Assembly: GCA_013043965.1 (NCBI GenBank)
Contig: JABEVF010000007.1
Coordinates: 1 to 37,952 of the forward strand
Direction: 5' to 3'
Length of the DNA stretch: 37,952 nucleotides
Source: Gallionella sp.
GTDB taxonomy: Bacteria > Pseudomonadota > Gammaproteobacteria > Burkholderiales > Gallionellaceae
Shown: positions 17,960 through 26,638 of the stretch, piece after piece
Layout of the letters: each line of letters starts with the position of its first letter
Numbering within the stretch: the stretch's first letter is position 1
The notes under the pieces: model-generated
What the model was told of the DNA's origin: nothing
What the model saw: only the letters and a program-made list of their open reading frames with translations
Databases searched by the model: none
Made by a program: the position numbers and the translations under genes

Positions 17960-18727
17960 ATGCGTATTATTTCCGTCAATTTGAATGGTATTCGTTCGGC
18001 CGCCGCCAAGGGTTTTTATGAGTGGCTGGCGCAGCAAGATGCCGATGTGGTCTGTTTGCAGGAGCTCAAAGCGCAGGCTGCGGACATGGCCGAGCTGATG
18101 CTCGCGCCGTTCGGCTATCACGGCCATTTTCATTATGCGGAGAAAAAAGGTTATAGCGGGGTAGGTATTTATAGCCGGGTGCAGCCCGAGCAGGTGGTGG
18201 TCGGGTTGGGTATCGCCGAATTCGATGCCGAGGGCCGATACCTGCGGGCTGATTACGCGGATTATAGCGTGGTCTCGCTGTACCTGCCCTCGGGCTCCAG
18301 CGGTGAAGAACGGCAAGCGGTAAAGTTCAAATTCATGGAAGCCTTTATGCCGCACTTGCTTGAGTTGCGGGCGAGTGGGCGCGAGGTGGTGATCTGTGGC
18401 GACTGGAATATCGCCCACCGGGAGATCGACCTGAAAAACTGGCGCGGCAACAAAAAGAATTCGGGATTCCTGCCCGAGGAGCGGGCTTGGTTGACCCAGC
18501 TATTCGATGAGGTCGGCTGGGTCGACATCTTCAGGCAGATTCATCCAGAGTTGGAGGCTTACACTTGGTGGTCGAATCGCGGCCAGGCCTGGGCTAAGGA
18601 TGTGGGTTGGCGTATCGATTATCAAATCGCCACACCGGTGATCGCGCGACGTGCACACGCGGCGAGCATTTACAAGACACAACGTTTTTCCGATCACGCT
18701 CCGTTGATCGTTGATTACCTGGACTAA
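17960..18727 (+). CDS. xthA: Exodeoxyribonuclease III
   Basis: The product has 255 residues from ATG 17960; longer frames upstream would run through the promoter region. This is a class II AP endonuclease/3'-5' exonuclease for base-excision repair. The exonuclease-endonuclease-phosphatase fold motifs are intact: NLNGIRSA, CLQELKAQ (metal-binding Glu), GDWNIAHREIDLKN (catalytic Asp/Asn), DVGWRIDYQIAT and the final FSDHAPLIVDY (catalytic His). It diverges from pyrE and its stop overlaps the stop of the convergent rhodanese gene by 3 bases. Confidence 0.95.
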   Translation: MRIISVNLNGIRSAAAKGFYEWLAQQDADVVCLQELKAQAADMAELMLAPFGYHGHFHYAEKKGYSGVGIYSRVQPEQVVVGLGIAEFDAEGRYLRADYADYSVVSLYLPSGSSGEERQAVKFKFMEAFMPHLLELRASGREVVICGDWNIAHREIDLKNWRGNKKNSGFLPEERAWLTQLFDEVGWVDIFRQIHPELEAYTWWSNRGQAWAKDVGWRIDYQIATPVIARRAHAASIYKTQRFSDHAPLIVDYLD

Positions 18728-19176
18728 CCCTGCTGCCAGGGCAACCCGGCTGCCCGCCAACCACCCAACGCGTTGCGGTGTTTGGCGGCATCCACATCGC
18801 CCTCGAAACCCTCCAGCACGTTGTAACAGCTCGAGTAGCCAGCCTGGGTGGCGGCGGTGGCGGCAGCGTGTGAGCGACCTCCGCTGCGGCAAATAAACAA
18901 TACCAAAGCTTCTTTTTCGACTTGCTGGTCCAAGTGTGCCAAGAAGTGTTGATTGGGCTTCATGCCGGGGTAGGTCACCCATTCGATTTCGATCGCATCG
19001 GCGATGCGCCCCACCCAATCTTGTTCGGCGCGGGTACGCACATCAACCAGCTTCGCACCCGGTGCGGATTGCAAAATCTGGTAAGCCTCATCGGGATGCA
19101 GCGCGCCCTGATATGGCAGGTTCATCTGCTTGGCACGTTGCTGGGCCGTATCCAGTATGGCGGTGATTTTTCCCAT
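18724..19176 (-). CDS. Rhodanese-like domain protein
   Basis: The product has 150 residues from the ATG at 19176, with GAGGG 6 bases upstream. A short N-terminal helix leads to a single rhodanese domain: LVDVRTRAEQDWVGRI, then the active-site loop FICRSGGRSH with the persulfide-forming Cys, and a C-terminal EGFEGDVD. Proteins of this group carry or transfer sulfur, but the acceptor is unknown. No signal peptide is seen. It is convergent with xthA and divergent from the CDF transporter gene. Confidence 0.88.
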   Translation of the reverse strand: MGKITAILDTAQQRAKQMNLPYQGALHPDEAYQILQSAPGAKLVDVRTRAEQDWVGRIADAIEIEWVTYPGMKPNQHFLAHLDQQVEKEALVLFICRSGGRSHAAATAATQAGYSSCYNVLEGFEGDVDAAKHRNALGGWRAAGLPWQQG

Positions 19177-19258
19177 GATGCCCTCGCGTAAGGTTTCTTT
19201 AATCGTTAAAGCGCAAGTGATATGCTGCGCGGCTGCTTTGTATACTAGCGCAATCAAG

Positions 19259-20440
19259 ATGAAAAATCACAGCCATTCACATCATAATCATGCGGCTAAA
19301 GAGGCCTTCGAGCCTACGCATCCTGAGCGTTTTGCCGCCGCGCAGAAAAGCACCTGGGTCAGTATAGCGATCAACCTGCTGCTGACCTTCCTGCAAGTCG
19401 TGGGTGGTTTTTTTGCGCACTCGCAAGCTTTGATGGCCGATGGCTTGCATTCTCTGTCCGATCTGCTTTCCGATATCCTGGTGCTGTTCGCGAACCGTCA
19501 TGGCAATCGCCACGCCGATGCCAACCATCCATATGGGCATGCGCGCGTGGAAACCGCAGCCACGCTGGTTTTGGGCGTTTTCCTAGCGGTGTTGGGGGTG
19601 GTGCTGTTGGTCGCGGCGGCGATGCGATTGCAAGATCCTCTGGCCTTGCGATCCGTCAGCCCGATAGGCTTGGCGATTGCAATCACCGCGCTGGTTGCCA
19701 AAGAAGGCATGTTTCACTACATGATGGCGGTGGCCAAGCGGGTGCGCTCGCAAATGCTGATCGCCAATGCCTGGCATGCGCGTTCCGATGCCGCCTCATC
19801 ATTGGTTGTGGTGGTCGGTATCGTCGGCAATCTGATGGGGTATACCTTCCTCGATCTGCTGGCTGCTGCCGTGGTCGGGGTGATGATCGGTCATATGGGC
19901 GGGAAGCTAGCCTTTGAGGCCCTGGCCGAATTGATCGATACCGGGCTTGACGCGGAGGAGGTCGAGGCGATACGTCACACCTTGCTCAGCACCCCAGGAG
20001 TGCGCAGCCTGCACGATTTGCGTACCCGAAAAATGGCCGATAATGCCTTGGTCGATGCGCACATCATCGTTGATCCCAAGGTGAGTGTTTCGGAAGGGCA
20101 TTACATCGCTGAAGCCGCGCGACATGCGGTGCTGACGGCGCATCACGTGCTGGACGTGATGGTGCACATCGACCCCGAGGACGACATGCAGGCCAAGCCG
20201 AATGCGCACTTGCCGAATCGTTTGGACTTGCTACAACACCTGGCTAAAAAATTAGAAAACCAAGATCTGTTGCAACTGCGGTTGGTGTTCCACTACTTGG
20301 ACGGCAAGGTGGATGCTGAGATCCATATGACGGCAGACCAAGGGCATGCACAGGCATTGCAATTGCAGTGCGATGAACTGGTCAAGTCGGATGAGATATT
20401 TCGTAGCATCTTGGTATTAAAGTGTGCCGCACAACAATAG
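19259..20440 (+). CDS. Cation diffusion facilitator family transporter
   Basis: The product has 393 residues from ATG 19259. A His-rich N terminus (HSHSHHNH) is followed by about six membrane helices and a long cytoplasmic C terminus. Metal-site motifs of the HxxxD type occur in helix 2 (DGLHSLSD, His64/Asp68) and helix 5 (HARSD, His173/Asp177). The His/Asp pattern fits zinc, but iron, cobalt or nickel cannot be excluded. The C-terminal part has the usual CDF dimer domain (residues 210-300) plus an extra module of about 90 residues whose function I cannot name. It exports divalent cations from the cytoplasm by proton antiport. Confidence 0.9.
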   Translation: MKNHSHSHHNHAAKEAFEPTHPERFAAAQKSTWVSIAINLLLTFLQVVGGFFAHSQALMADGLHSLSDLLSDILVLFANRHGNRHADANHPYGHARVETAATLVLGVFLAVLGVVLLVAAAMRLQDPLALRSVSPIGLAIAITALVAKEGMFHYMMAVAKRVRSQMLIANAWHARSDAASSLVVVVGIVGNLMGYTFLDLLAAAVVGVMIGHMGGKLAFEALAELIDTGLDAEEVEAIRHTLLSTPGVRSLHDLRTRKMADNALVDAHIIVDPKVSVSEGHYIAEAARHAVLTAHHVLDVMVHIDPEDDMQAKPNAHLPNRLDLLQHLAKKLENQDLLQLRLVFHYLDGKVDAEIHMTADQGHAQALQLQCDELVKSDEIFRSILVLKCAAQQ

Positions 20441-20539
20441 TGCGCGATACCGGCAATACGCCCCGTTCCAGTGCGAATTTTTTTCTTCGCCGCTCGGCAT
20501 GCTTATGGCAGAATGGGCGGTTGCTGGATGGGGATATGC

Positions 20540-20555
20540 TGGCATGGTAACTGCT
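20540..20555 (+). promoter_or_regulatory. Sigma-54 promoter upstream of glnA
   Basis: TGGCATGGTAACTGCT has the -24 GG (20541-20542) and -12 GC (20553-20554) exactly 10 bases apart and matches 5'-TGGCAYG-N4-YTGCW. It lies 65 bases before the glnA ATG. Sigma-54 control of glnA by NtrC is well established, and ntrB/ntrC are downstream. I did not find clear NtrC enhancer sites in the short upstream region. Confidence 0.75.
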
Positions 20556-20619
20556 AAGATGGCAGGGTGATTCCTACAAATTTATTATTTATTTACGGTT
20601 TTTTCATTGGGAGAGTGTG

Positions 20620-22035
20620 ATGGCAATGTCGGCTAATGATGTATTGAAGTTGATTAAAGATCGTGACGTTAAATTCGTTGATTTCCGTTTTACCGATACA
20701 CGCGGTAAAGAGCACCATGTAGGCGTTCCGGCGAAGTATGTGGGCATGGAAAAGTTTGAAGATGGGCACGCGTTTGACGGTTCATCCATTTCGGGCTGGA
20801 AAGGCATCCAGGCCTCCGACATGTTGCTGATGCCGCAAGCCGAGACAGCCTTCATCGATCCGTTCATGGACGAAGTTACGCTGGTGATCAGCTGTGACGT
20901 GGTCGATCCGACCGATGGCAAGGGCTACGACCGCGATCCGCGCTCGATCGCGAAGCGCGCGGAAGCCTACTTGAAATCAACCGGTATCGGCGACACCGCA
21001 TATTTTGGTCCCGAGCCAGAATTCTTCATCTTTGACTCGGTGCAGTGGGGCGTGGACATGTCTGGCTGCTTCAGCAAAATCAATTCTGAAGAAGCGGCCT
21101 GGTCTACAGGCGAAAAAATAGAAGGCGGCAACACCGGCCATCGTCCGGCCGTGAAGGGCGGATATTTCCCCGTCCCTCCTGTCGATAGCCTGAACGATAT
21201 CCGAGCCGCGATGTGCCTGGCATTGGAAGACATCGGTATCGAGGTGGAGGTGCATCACCACGAAGTGGCGAATGCCGGCCAGTGCGAAATCGGTACCAAG
21301 TTCAACACGTTGGTGCGTCGCGCCGACCAAACTCAGGCGTTGAAGTATGTGGTGTTCAACGTCGCCCACCAATACGGCAAGACCGCGACCTTCATGCCCA
21401 AACCTATTGTGGGCGACAACGGTTCCGGCATGCATGTGCACCAATCCCTCTGGAAAGACGGCAAGAACCTATTTGCCGGCAATGGCTATGCGGGTCTGTC
21501 TGAAACCGCACTGTATTACATCGGCGGGATCATCAAGCATGCCAAGGCATTGAACGCGATTACCAATCCCGGTACGAACTCTTACAAGCGTCTGGTTCCT
21601 CATTATGAAGCCCCGACCAAATTGGCTTACTCCGCGAAGAACCGTTCCGCCTCGATCCGCATTCCCCATGTTCCCAGTGAGAAGGCGCGTCGCATCGAGA
21701 CCCGTTTTCCCGATCCTTCGGCTAACCCATACTTGTGCTTCTCTGCATTGATGATGGCGGGTCTGGACGGCATACAAAACAAGATCCACCCCGGCGACCC
21801 GGCAGATAAAAACCTGTATGACCTGCCGCCGGAAGAAGATGCGAAGATTCCAACCGTATGCACGTCTTTGGACGAAGCGCTGAATGCCTTGGATAAGGAT
21901 CGCGAGTTCTTGACTCGCGGCGGGGTGTTCTCCAATGACTTCATCGATGCTTATATCGCGCTGAAGATGGAAGAGGTCACGCGTATGCGCATGACGACCC
22001 ACCCGGTTGAGTTTGATATGTACTACAGCCTGTAA
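20620..22035 (+). CDS. glnA: Glutamine synthetase, type I
   Basis: The product has 471 residues; ATG 20620 follows GGGAGAG at good spacing, and a GTG one codon earlier is possible. It makes glutamine from glutamate, ammonia and ATP as a dodecamer. Motifs present: [52 protein letters not shown] and NRSASIRIP. The adenylylation site NLYDLPPEE carries the Tyr near residue 400, so activity is probably tuned by GlnE. A sigma-54 promoter lies upstream, a strong terminator follows, and ntrB/ntrC lie beyond one small gene. Confidence 0.98.
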   Translation: MAMSANDVLKLIKDRDVKFVDFRFTDTRGKEHHVGVPAKYVGMEKFEDGHAFDGSSISGWKGIQASDMLLMPQAETAFIDPFMDEVTLVISCDVVDPTDGKGYDRDPRSIAKRAEAYLKSTGIGDTAYFGPEPEFFIFDSVQWGVDMSGCFSKINSEEAAWSTGEKIEGGNTGHRPAVKGGYFPVPPVDSLNDIRAAMCLALEDIGIEVEVHHHEVANAGQCEIGTKFNTLVRRADQTQALKYVVFNVAHQYGKTATFMPKPIVGDNGSGMHVHQSLWKDGKNLFAGNGYAGLSETALYYIGGIIKHAKALNAITNPGTNSYKRLVPHYEAPTKLAYSAKNRSASIRIPHVPSEKARRIETRFPDPSANPYLCFSALMMAGLDGIQNKIHPGDPADKNLYDLPPEEDAKIPTVCTSLDEALNALDKDREFLTRGGVFSNDFIDAYIALKMEEVTRMRMTTHPVEFDMYYSL

Positions 22036-22056
22036 GCGGGGTTTCAGCAGGACAAC

Positions 22057-22081
22057 AAAACGGGGCGCAAGCCCCGTTTTG
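22057..22081 (+). terminator. Intrinsic terminator of glnA
   Basis: AAAACGGGGC (22057-22066) and GCCCCGTTTT (22071-22080) form a perfect 10-base stem with a GCAA tetraloop. The flanking A and T tracts make it potentially bidirectional. Confidence 0.9.
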
Positions 22082-22110
22082 CATTGATGGCGAACGGGGC
22101 GGCAAACTAA

Positions 22111-22139
22111 TTGTCGCAAAGCTGGCCTTCGCCTATACT
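22111..22139 (+). promoter_or_regulatory. Sigma-70-type promoter of the second DUF4124 gene
   Basis: TTGTCG (22111-22116) and TATACT (22134-22139) are separated by 17 bases and lie 29 bases before the ATG at 22168, just past the glnA terminator. Confidence 0.6.
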
Positions 22140-22167
22140 CGGCATTGTTTTATTAGTGGGAGCTGTG

Positions 22168-22641
22168 ATGAGAATTGCTTATGTGTTTGCGCTGCTATGC
22201 GCCGCACCGCTGGCGGCTAATGCGGATCTGTATAAATCGGTCGATGCCGATGGACATGTCACGTACTCGAGTTCGCCGCTCAAAGGCGGCAAAAAGATCT
22301 ATCTGGAACCTTTACCCACCATGGCTCCGCTGGCCAAAACGCGTTCACCATCGGACTTTCCAAAAGTGGACGGCGAAACACAAAAAGGCCGCGATGTCTC
22401 GCGGCGTAAAATTTTGCAGGACGAGTTGGATGCCGAGCAAAAATTGCTGGAAACCGCCAAGCAAAACTTACAAGCTGCCCAAGGGGAAAACAATGGCAAT
22501 TTTGTGAGCAATGGGAAAGCCATGCATAACGGGGGCCGTGCTCAGGATTACGCCGACGAAGTGAACAGGCTCACTGCCGAAGTGAGTCTGCATCAACAAA
22601 ATATCGACGCATTGAATACCGAATTGTCGAAATTAAAATAA
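22168..22641 (+). CDS. Exported DUF4124-domain protein
   Basis: The product has 157 residues from ATG 22168, with GTGGGAG upstream. A signal peptide (residues 1-20, ending ANA) precedes a DUF4124 domain, LYKSVDADGHVTYSSSP. The C-terminal half (residues 75-157) is a Gln/Asn/Lys/Glu-rich probable coiled coil broken by a Gly/Asn-rich stretch. The function is unknown. It sits between glnA and ntrB with its own promoter, so a nitrogen role is not implied. It resembles the protein at 16644-17252 in architecture. Confidence 0.78.
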   Translation: MRIAYVFALLCAAPLAANADLYKSVDADGHVTYSSSPLKGGKKIYLEPLPTMAPLAKTRSPSDFPKVDGETQKGRDVSRRKILQDELDAEQKLLETAKQNLQAAQGENNGNFVSNGKAMHNGGRAQDYADEVNRLTAEVSLHQQNIDALNTELSKLK

Positions 22642-22653
22642 CCCCTATATGCC

Positions 22654-22669
22654 TGGCATGGTTCATGCT
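22654..22669 (+). promoter_or_regulatory. Sigma-54-like element before ntrB
   Basis: TGGCATGGTTCATGCT has GG (22655-22656) and GC (22667-22668) 10 bases apart and shares its first ten bases with the glnA element. A start site 12 bases beyond GC would fall at the ntrB ATG (22681), so transcription would be leaderless or nearly so. It could instead be a non-productive RpoN site. Confidence 0.45.
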
Positions 22670-22680
22670 GTATAACTTAC

Positions 22681-23724
22681 ATGCCAGACTTCCCTGCCCT
22701 TACTCTTGAATATCTCTCGACCGCAGTCATGCTGCTGGACGCAGAGTTGCATATCGTTTACCTCAATCCGGCAGCGGAAAACCTGTTCGAAATCGGCGGC
22801 AAAAATCTGCAAGGTTTGACGGTTCAGCAAGTGTTTATCCATACCGAGCAATTGGCGAGTGCGATGCAACAGGCAGTACACAGCCACGCCAGTTATATCG
22901 AGCACGACATGACTCTGGGCACACACGCGCACGGCAAGCTGCATCTGCGTTGTGCCGCCACACCCTTGCAGTTGAACGAGCCCGGGCTGATGCTGGAATT
23001 CCATTTGATCGACAGAACGCTCAAGCTGGCGCGCGAGGAACAGATGCTCGATCAGACTCAAGCCAACCGTTTGCTGTTGCGCAATCTGGCGCATGAGATC
23101 AAAAATCCGCTGGGCGGCATACGCGGCGCGGCGCAACTGTTGGAACAAGAACTGGAAAAGCCCGGGTTGCGCGAATACACGCAAGTCATTATCCAGGAAG
23201 CCGATAGATTGCGCGGCCTGATGGAGAAGTTGCTTACCCCGCAAAATGCCGCACATCACAGCGCGCTGAATATCCATGAGGTGCTGGAACGGGTGCGCAG
23301 CGTGGTGCTGGCCGAGTTGCCGGAAGGATTGACGATACGGCGGGATTACGACATCAGCCTGCCCGCCTTGATAGGAGACAAAGAACAACTGATACAAGTC
23401 ATGCTCAATATCGTGCGCAACGCGGCACAGGCGATGCAAGGCAAAGGGCGCATCATTCTGCGTACGCGTATCGCCCGCCAGGTCACGCTCATGCGCCGCC
23501 GCCACCGCTTGGCGGTATTGGTGCAAATCATCGACAACGGGCCCGGGATACCCGAGGAATTACGCGACAAGATATTTTACCCGCTGGTGTCCGGTCGTGC
23601 GGATGGACATGGCTTGGGGCTGACGCTGGCGCAAGACTTCGTGAGTCAGCATCAAGGCACGATAGAGTTCGACAGCGAACTAGGCCGCACCTGTTTTAGC
23701 GTGATGCTTCCCCTACCCTCTTAA
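22681..23724 (+). CDS. ntrB: Nitrogen regulation sensor kinase NtrB
   Basis: The product has 347 residues. It has an N-terminal PAS domain (about 8-110, STAVMLLDAELHIVYLNPAA) and no membrane segments, then the HisKA domain with NLAHEIKNPLGG (His138) and the ATPase domain with NIVRNAAQAM (N box), DNGPGIP (G1) and GHGLGL (G2). NtrB phosphorylates NtrC when nitrogen is scarce and is switched to phosphatase by PII. ntrC follows 8 bases later. The gene is preceded by a sigma-54-like element but no obvious ribosome-binding site. Confidence 0.94.
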   Translation: MPDFPALTLEYLSTAVMLLDAELHIVYLNPAAENLFEIGGKNLQGLTVQQVFIHTEQLASAMQQAVHSHASYIEHDMTLGTHAHGKLHLRCAATPLQLNEPGLMLEFHLIDRTLKLAREEQMLDQTQANRLLLRNLAHEIKNPLGGIRGAAQLLEQELEKPGLREYTQVIIQEADRLRGLMEKLLTPQNAAHHSALNIHEVLERVRSVVLAELPEGLTIRRDYDISLPALIGDKEQLIQVMLNIVRNAAQAMQGKGRIILRTRIARQVTLMRRRHRLAVLVQIIDNGPGIPEELRDKIFYPLVSGRADGHGLGLTLAQDFVSQHQGTIEFDSELGRTCFSVMLPLPS

Positions 23725-23732
23725 TTATTTTG

Positions 23733-25142
23733 ATGACTGCCATGAAGACTGTGTGGATTATTGATGATGACCGCTCGATACGCTGGGTGTTAGAGAAGTC
23801 GCTCGCCCGCGTCGATATAGCTTTCAAGAGCTTTGCCTCGGCCGACGATGCGCTGCGCGCATTGAACACGGATACACCGCAGGTGGTAGTCAGCGATATC
23901 CGTATGCCGGGCAGCTCCGGGCTGGATTTTTTGCAGACATTGCATCAGCGCCACCCGCAAATTCCGGTCATCATCATGACGGCATATTCCGATCTGGAAA
24001 GTGCCGTGTCAGCATTTCAGGGTGGCGCGTTCGAATATCTGCCCAAACCCTTCGACATCAATCACGCTGTCGAGCTGATAGGCCGTGCCTTGGAACAGAG
24101 CCAGCGCAAAACCAATGAGGTGGAGCCGGAAGAGGTCGAGGCCGATATCCTGGGCCATGCGCCTGCCATGCAGGAAGTGTTCCGCGCCATAGGCCGTTTG
24201 TCGCAATCGCATGCCACGGTTCTGATCAACGGTGAGTCCGGCACGGGCAAGGAACTGGTGGCGCGCGCGCTGCATCGCCATAGTTTGCGCGCCGATAAAA
24301 TGTTCGTCGCCATCAACACGGCGGCGATACCCAAAGATTTGCTGGAGTCGGAGTTGTTCGGCCATGAGCGGGGCGCGTTTACCGGCGCGGCGACTATGAG
24401 GCGCGGGCGATTCGAGCAAGCCGAAGGCGGCACCTTGTTCCTCGATGAGATAGGTGACATGCCGGCGGAATTGCAAACCCGCTTGCTGCGGGTGCTATCC
24501 GATGGCAACTTTTACCGCGTCGGCGGGCATCAACCCATCAAAGCGAACGTGCGCATCATCACCGCTACGCATCAGGATCTGGAGGAGCGTGTCAAACAGG
24601 GATTGTTCCGCGAAGACTTGTTCCACCGCCTGAACGTGATCCGTCTCCGCCTGCCGCCCCTGCGCGAACGCCGCGAAGATATTCCGCTGCTGGCGACCTA
24701 CTTCCTGCAAAAAAGCGCGCGCGAGTTGGCGGTCGAGCAAAAGCAATTGGGCGCGGCTACGCTGCAACATCTGACCACGCAAGACTTTCCCGGCAACGTG
24801 CGGCAATTGGAAAATCTCTGTCACTGGCTGACGGTGATGACGCCGTCGAAGATCGTCGAAGTGGCGGATCTGCCGCCGGAATGGCGGCAGGGTGCGGCTG
24901 TGGCAAGTGGCGGCGGCACCGATTGGAGCGCGGCACTCGCACAGCATGCGACGACCGCCTTGCAGTGCGGTGACGAGCGCATCATGGACACCCTGACCCA
25001 ACAATTTGAACGCACGCTGATCTTGCAAGCCCTGCAACACACCCACGGCAGGCGCATCGAAGCCGCCACTCTGTTGGGTATCGGGCGCAACACCCTGACG
25101 CGCAAGATTCAGGAGTTGGGGTTGGACAACCAAGAATCGTAG
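23733..25142 (+). CDS. ntrC: Nitrogen regulator NtrC (sigma-54 activator)
   Basis: The product has about 469 residues from ATG 23733; ATG 23742 is also possible. The receiver domain has the acidic pair at 11-12 and phospho-acceptor Asp55 (VVVSDIRMPG). The AAA+ domain has GESGTGKE, the sigma-54 contact loop ELFGHERGAFTGA and the Walker B FLDEIGDM. A Fis-type helix-turn-helix ends the protein (RIEAATLLGIGRNTLTRKIQ). It activates sigma-54 promoters such as that of glnA. It is convergent with mpl, with only 11 bases between stops. Confidence 0.95.
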   Translation: MTAMKTVWIIDDDRSIRWVLEKSLARVDIAFKSFASADDALRALNTDTPQVVVSDIRMPGSSGLDFLQTLHQRHPQIPVIIMTAYSDLESAVSAFQGGAFEYLPKPFDINHAVELIGRALEQSQRKTNEVEPEEVEADILGHAPAMQEVFRAIGRLSQSHATVLINGESGTGKELVARALHRHSLRADKMFVAINTAAIPKDLLESELFGHERGAFTGAATMRRGRFEQAEGGTLFLDEIGDMPAELQTRLLRVLSDGNFYRVGGHQPIKANVRIITATHQDLEERVKQGLFREDLFHRLNVIRLRLPPLRERREDIPLLATYFLQKSARELAVEQKQLGAATLQHLTTQDFPGNVRQLENLCHWLTVMTPSKIVEVADLPPEWRQGAAVASGGGTDWSAALAQHATTALQCGDERIMDTLTQQFERTLILQALQHTHGRRIEAATLLGIGRNTLTRKIQELGLDNQES

Positions 25143-25153
25143 GGGGTAATGCC

Positions 25154-26569
25154 TTACGCCCCCGCGCCCAATTCTTTCAGCAGCTTCTCGTGTATCCCGC
25201 CGAACCCGCCGTTGCTCATCACCAGTATCTGGTCGCCCGATCTCGCAACGGCTGTGATGGCTGCGATCAGCTCGTCTAGATGGTCTTTCACCACGGCTTT
25301 ATCACCCATAGCAGCCAGTGCGCCGCGCGCATCCCAGCCGAGATTCCCAGCGTAGCAAAATACCAGATCGGCATCCTTCAGACTGCCGGGCAGCGCGTCT
25401 TTCATCACGCCCAGCTTCATGGTGTTGGAGCGCGGCTCCAGCACCGCGAGAATACGCGCCGAGCCTACCTTGCGGCGCAGCCCGGCTGCGGTGGTGGCGA
25501 TGGCGGTGGGATGATGCGCGAAGTCGTCGTAAACCGTGATACCGTTGACCGTGCCGCGCACTTCCATGCGCCGCTTCACGTTCTTGAACTCGGTGAGCGC
25601 CGCCAACCCTTGCGCGATAGGCACGCCGGCATGACGCGCGGCGGCGAGTGCGGCGAGCGCATTCATGCGATTGTGTTCGCCCATCAGCTCCCATTGCAGC
25701 GTGCCTTGCGCGACGCCCTTCAAAGTTACACGGTCGTCGTCGGCTATGTTCCAGCCATCGTCGCTGCCGAATTTCTCGACCGGGGTCCAGCAGCCGCGCT
25801 GGATGACGCGTTGTAAAGACTCTTCGCGCCCGTTGCACACCACCAGTCCGTTGCCAGGCACGGTACGCACCAGATGATGGAACTGGGTCTCGATGGCGCT
25901 CAGGTCGGCAAAAATGTCGGCGTGGTCGAATTCGAGGTTATTGAGGATCGCGGTGCGCGGGTGGTAGTGCACGAACTTGGAACGCTTGTCGAAGAACGCG
26001 GTGTCGTATTCGTCCGCCTCGATGACGAAGAACGGCGACTCGGTGATGCGTGCCGAGATGCCGAAATTCTGCGGTACGCCGCCGATCAGAAAGCCGGGAT
26101 CCAGTCCCGCGTATTCCAATATCCACGCCAGCATCGAGGTGGTCGTGGTCTTGCCGTGAGTGCCCGCTACACCCAGCACCCACTTGTCGCGCAGCAGCGG
26201 GCTCCGGCGTGACGCGCCTTGCGGCGCATGAGTCTCCGCCGAAACACGCTGTGGGTACAGAAGGTTTTCCGCCAGCCATTGCGGGCCGGAAACGTAGGGC
26301 AGGTTGCGGTTGAGTATCTCTTCCATCAACGGGTTGCCGCGCGTCACCACATTGCCGATGACGAACACGTCGGGTTTCAAGGAGAGCTGCTCGATGCCGA
26401 AGCCTTCAATCAATGCTATGCCCTGTGCTTCGAGTTGCGTGCTCATCGGTGGATAGACGTTCGCGTCGCAACCCGTGACGCGATAGCCGGCCTGCTTGGC
26501 GATGGCCGCGATGCCGCCCATGAACGTGCCGCAGATACCGAGGATGTGGATGTGTTGCGATTGGCTCAT
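25154..26569 (-). CDS. mpl: Murein tripeptide ligase Mpl
   Basis: The product has 471 residues from the ATG at 26569; a GTG four codons upstream also exists. Mpl ligates recycled L-Ala-gamma-D-Glu-meso-DAP to UDP-MurNAc. Motifs present: HILGICGTFMGGIA, VTGCDANVYPPMST, GTHGKTTT (ATP loop), EADEYDTAFFDKRSKF and YDDFAHHPTAI. Between GPQWLAENLL and LRDKWVLGVAGTHGK there is an extra stretch of about 20 residues (RVSAETHAPQGASRR core, near residues 105-125) absent from the E. coli sequence as I recall it. It is encoded by a GC-rich hairpin region. Confidence 0.93.
   Translation of the reverse strand: MSQSQHIHILGICGTFMGGIAAIAKQAGYRVTGCDANVYPPMSTQLEAQGIALIEGFGIEQLSLKPDVFVIGNVVTRGNPLMEEILNRNLPYVSGPQWLAENLLYPQRVSAETHAPQGASRRSPLLRDKWVLGVAGTHGKTTTTSMLAWILEYAGLDPGFLIGGVPQNFGISARITESPFFVIEADEYDTAFFDKRSKFVHYHPRTAILNNLEFDHADIFADLSAIETQFHHLVRTVPGNGLVVCNGREESLQRVIQRGCWTPVEKFGSDDGWNIADDDRVTLKGVAQGTLQWELMGEHNRMNALAALAAARHAGVPIAQGLAALTEFKNVKRRMEVRGTVNGITVYDDFAHHPTAIATTAAGLRRKVGSARILAVLEPRSNTMKLGVMKDALPGSLKDADLVFCYAGNLGWDARGALAAMGDKAVVKDHLDELIAAITAVARSGDQILVMSNGGFGGIHEKLLKELGAGA
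26214..26227 (-). repeat. Hairpin inside the mpl insertion, possible palindromic element
   Basis: GCGCC (26214-26218) and GGCGC (26223-26227) flank TTGC within the segment of mpl that encodes the extra residues APQGASRR. The insertion keeps the reading frame. It may be a small palindromic repeat that has entered a coding region. No second copy was found in the window. Confidence 0.4.
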
Positions 26570-26591
26570 TATTGATTGCACCGCAAGTTGA

Positions 26592-26638
26592 TGGTAGGAG
26601 CGCGATGAATTGCGCTCCTACCAACGATGAAAATCGTT
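26592..26638. repeat. REP-like double hairpin between mpl and the DUF486 gene
   Basis: TGGTAGGAGCGC (26592-26603) and GCGCTCCTACCA (26612-26623) form a perfect 12-base stem with an 8-base loop. A second stem, AACGAT-GAAA-ATCGTT (26623-26638), abuts it and reaches the stop codon of the DUF486 gene. The GTAGGAGCG core is a common form of repetitive extragenic palindromes. It may stabilise or end the - strand transcript. Confidence 0.6.

Noticed and set aside
20506-20525. TGGCAG...TTGCT as a sigma-54 promoter of glnA
   Set aside because: GG and GC are 14 bases apart instead of 10. The element at 20540-20555 has correct spacing.
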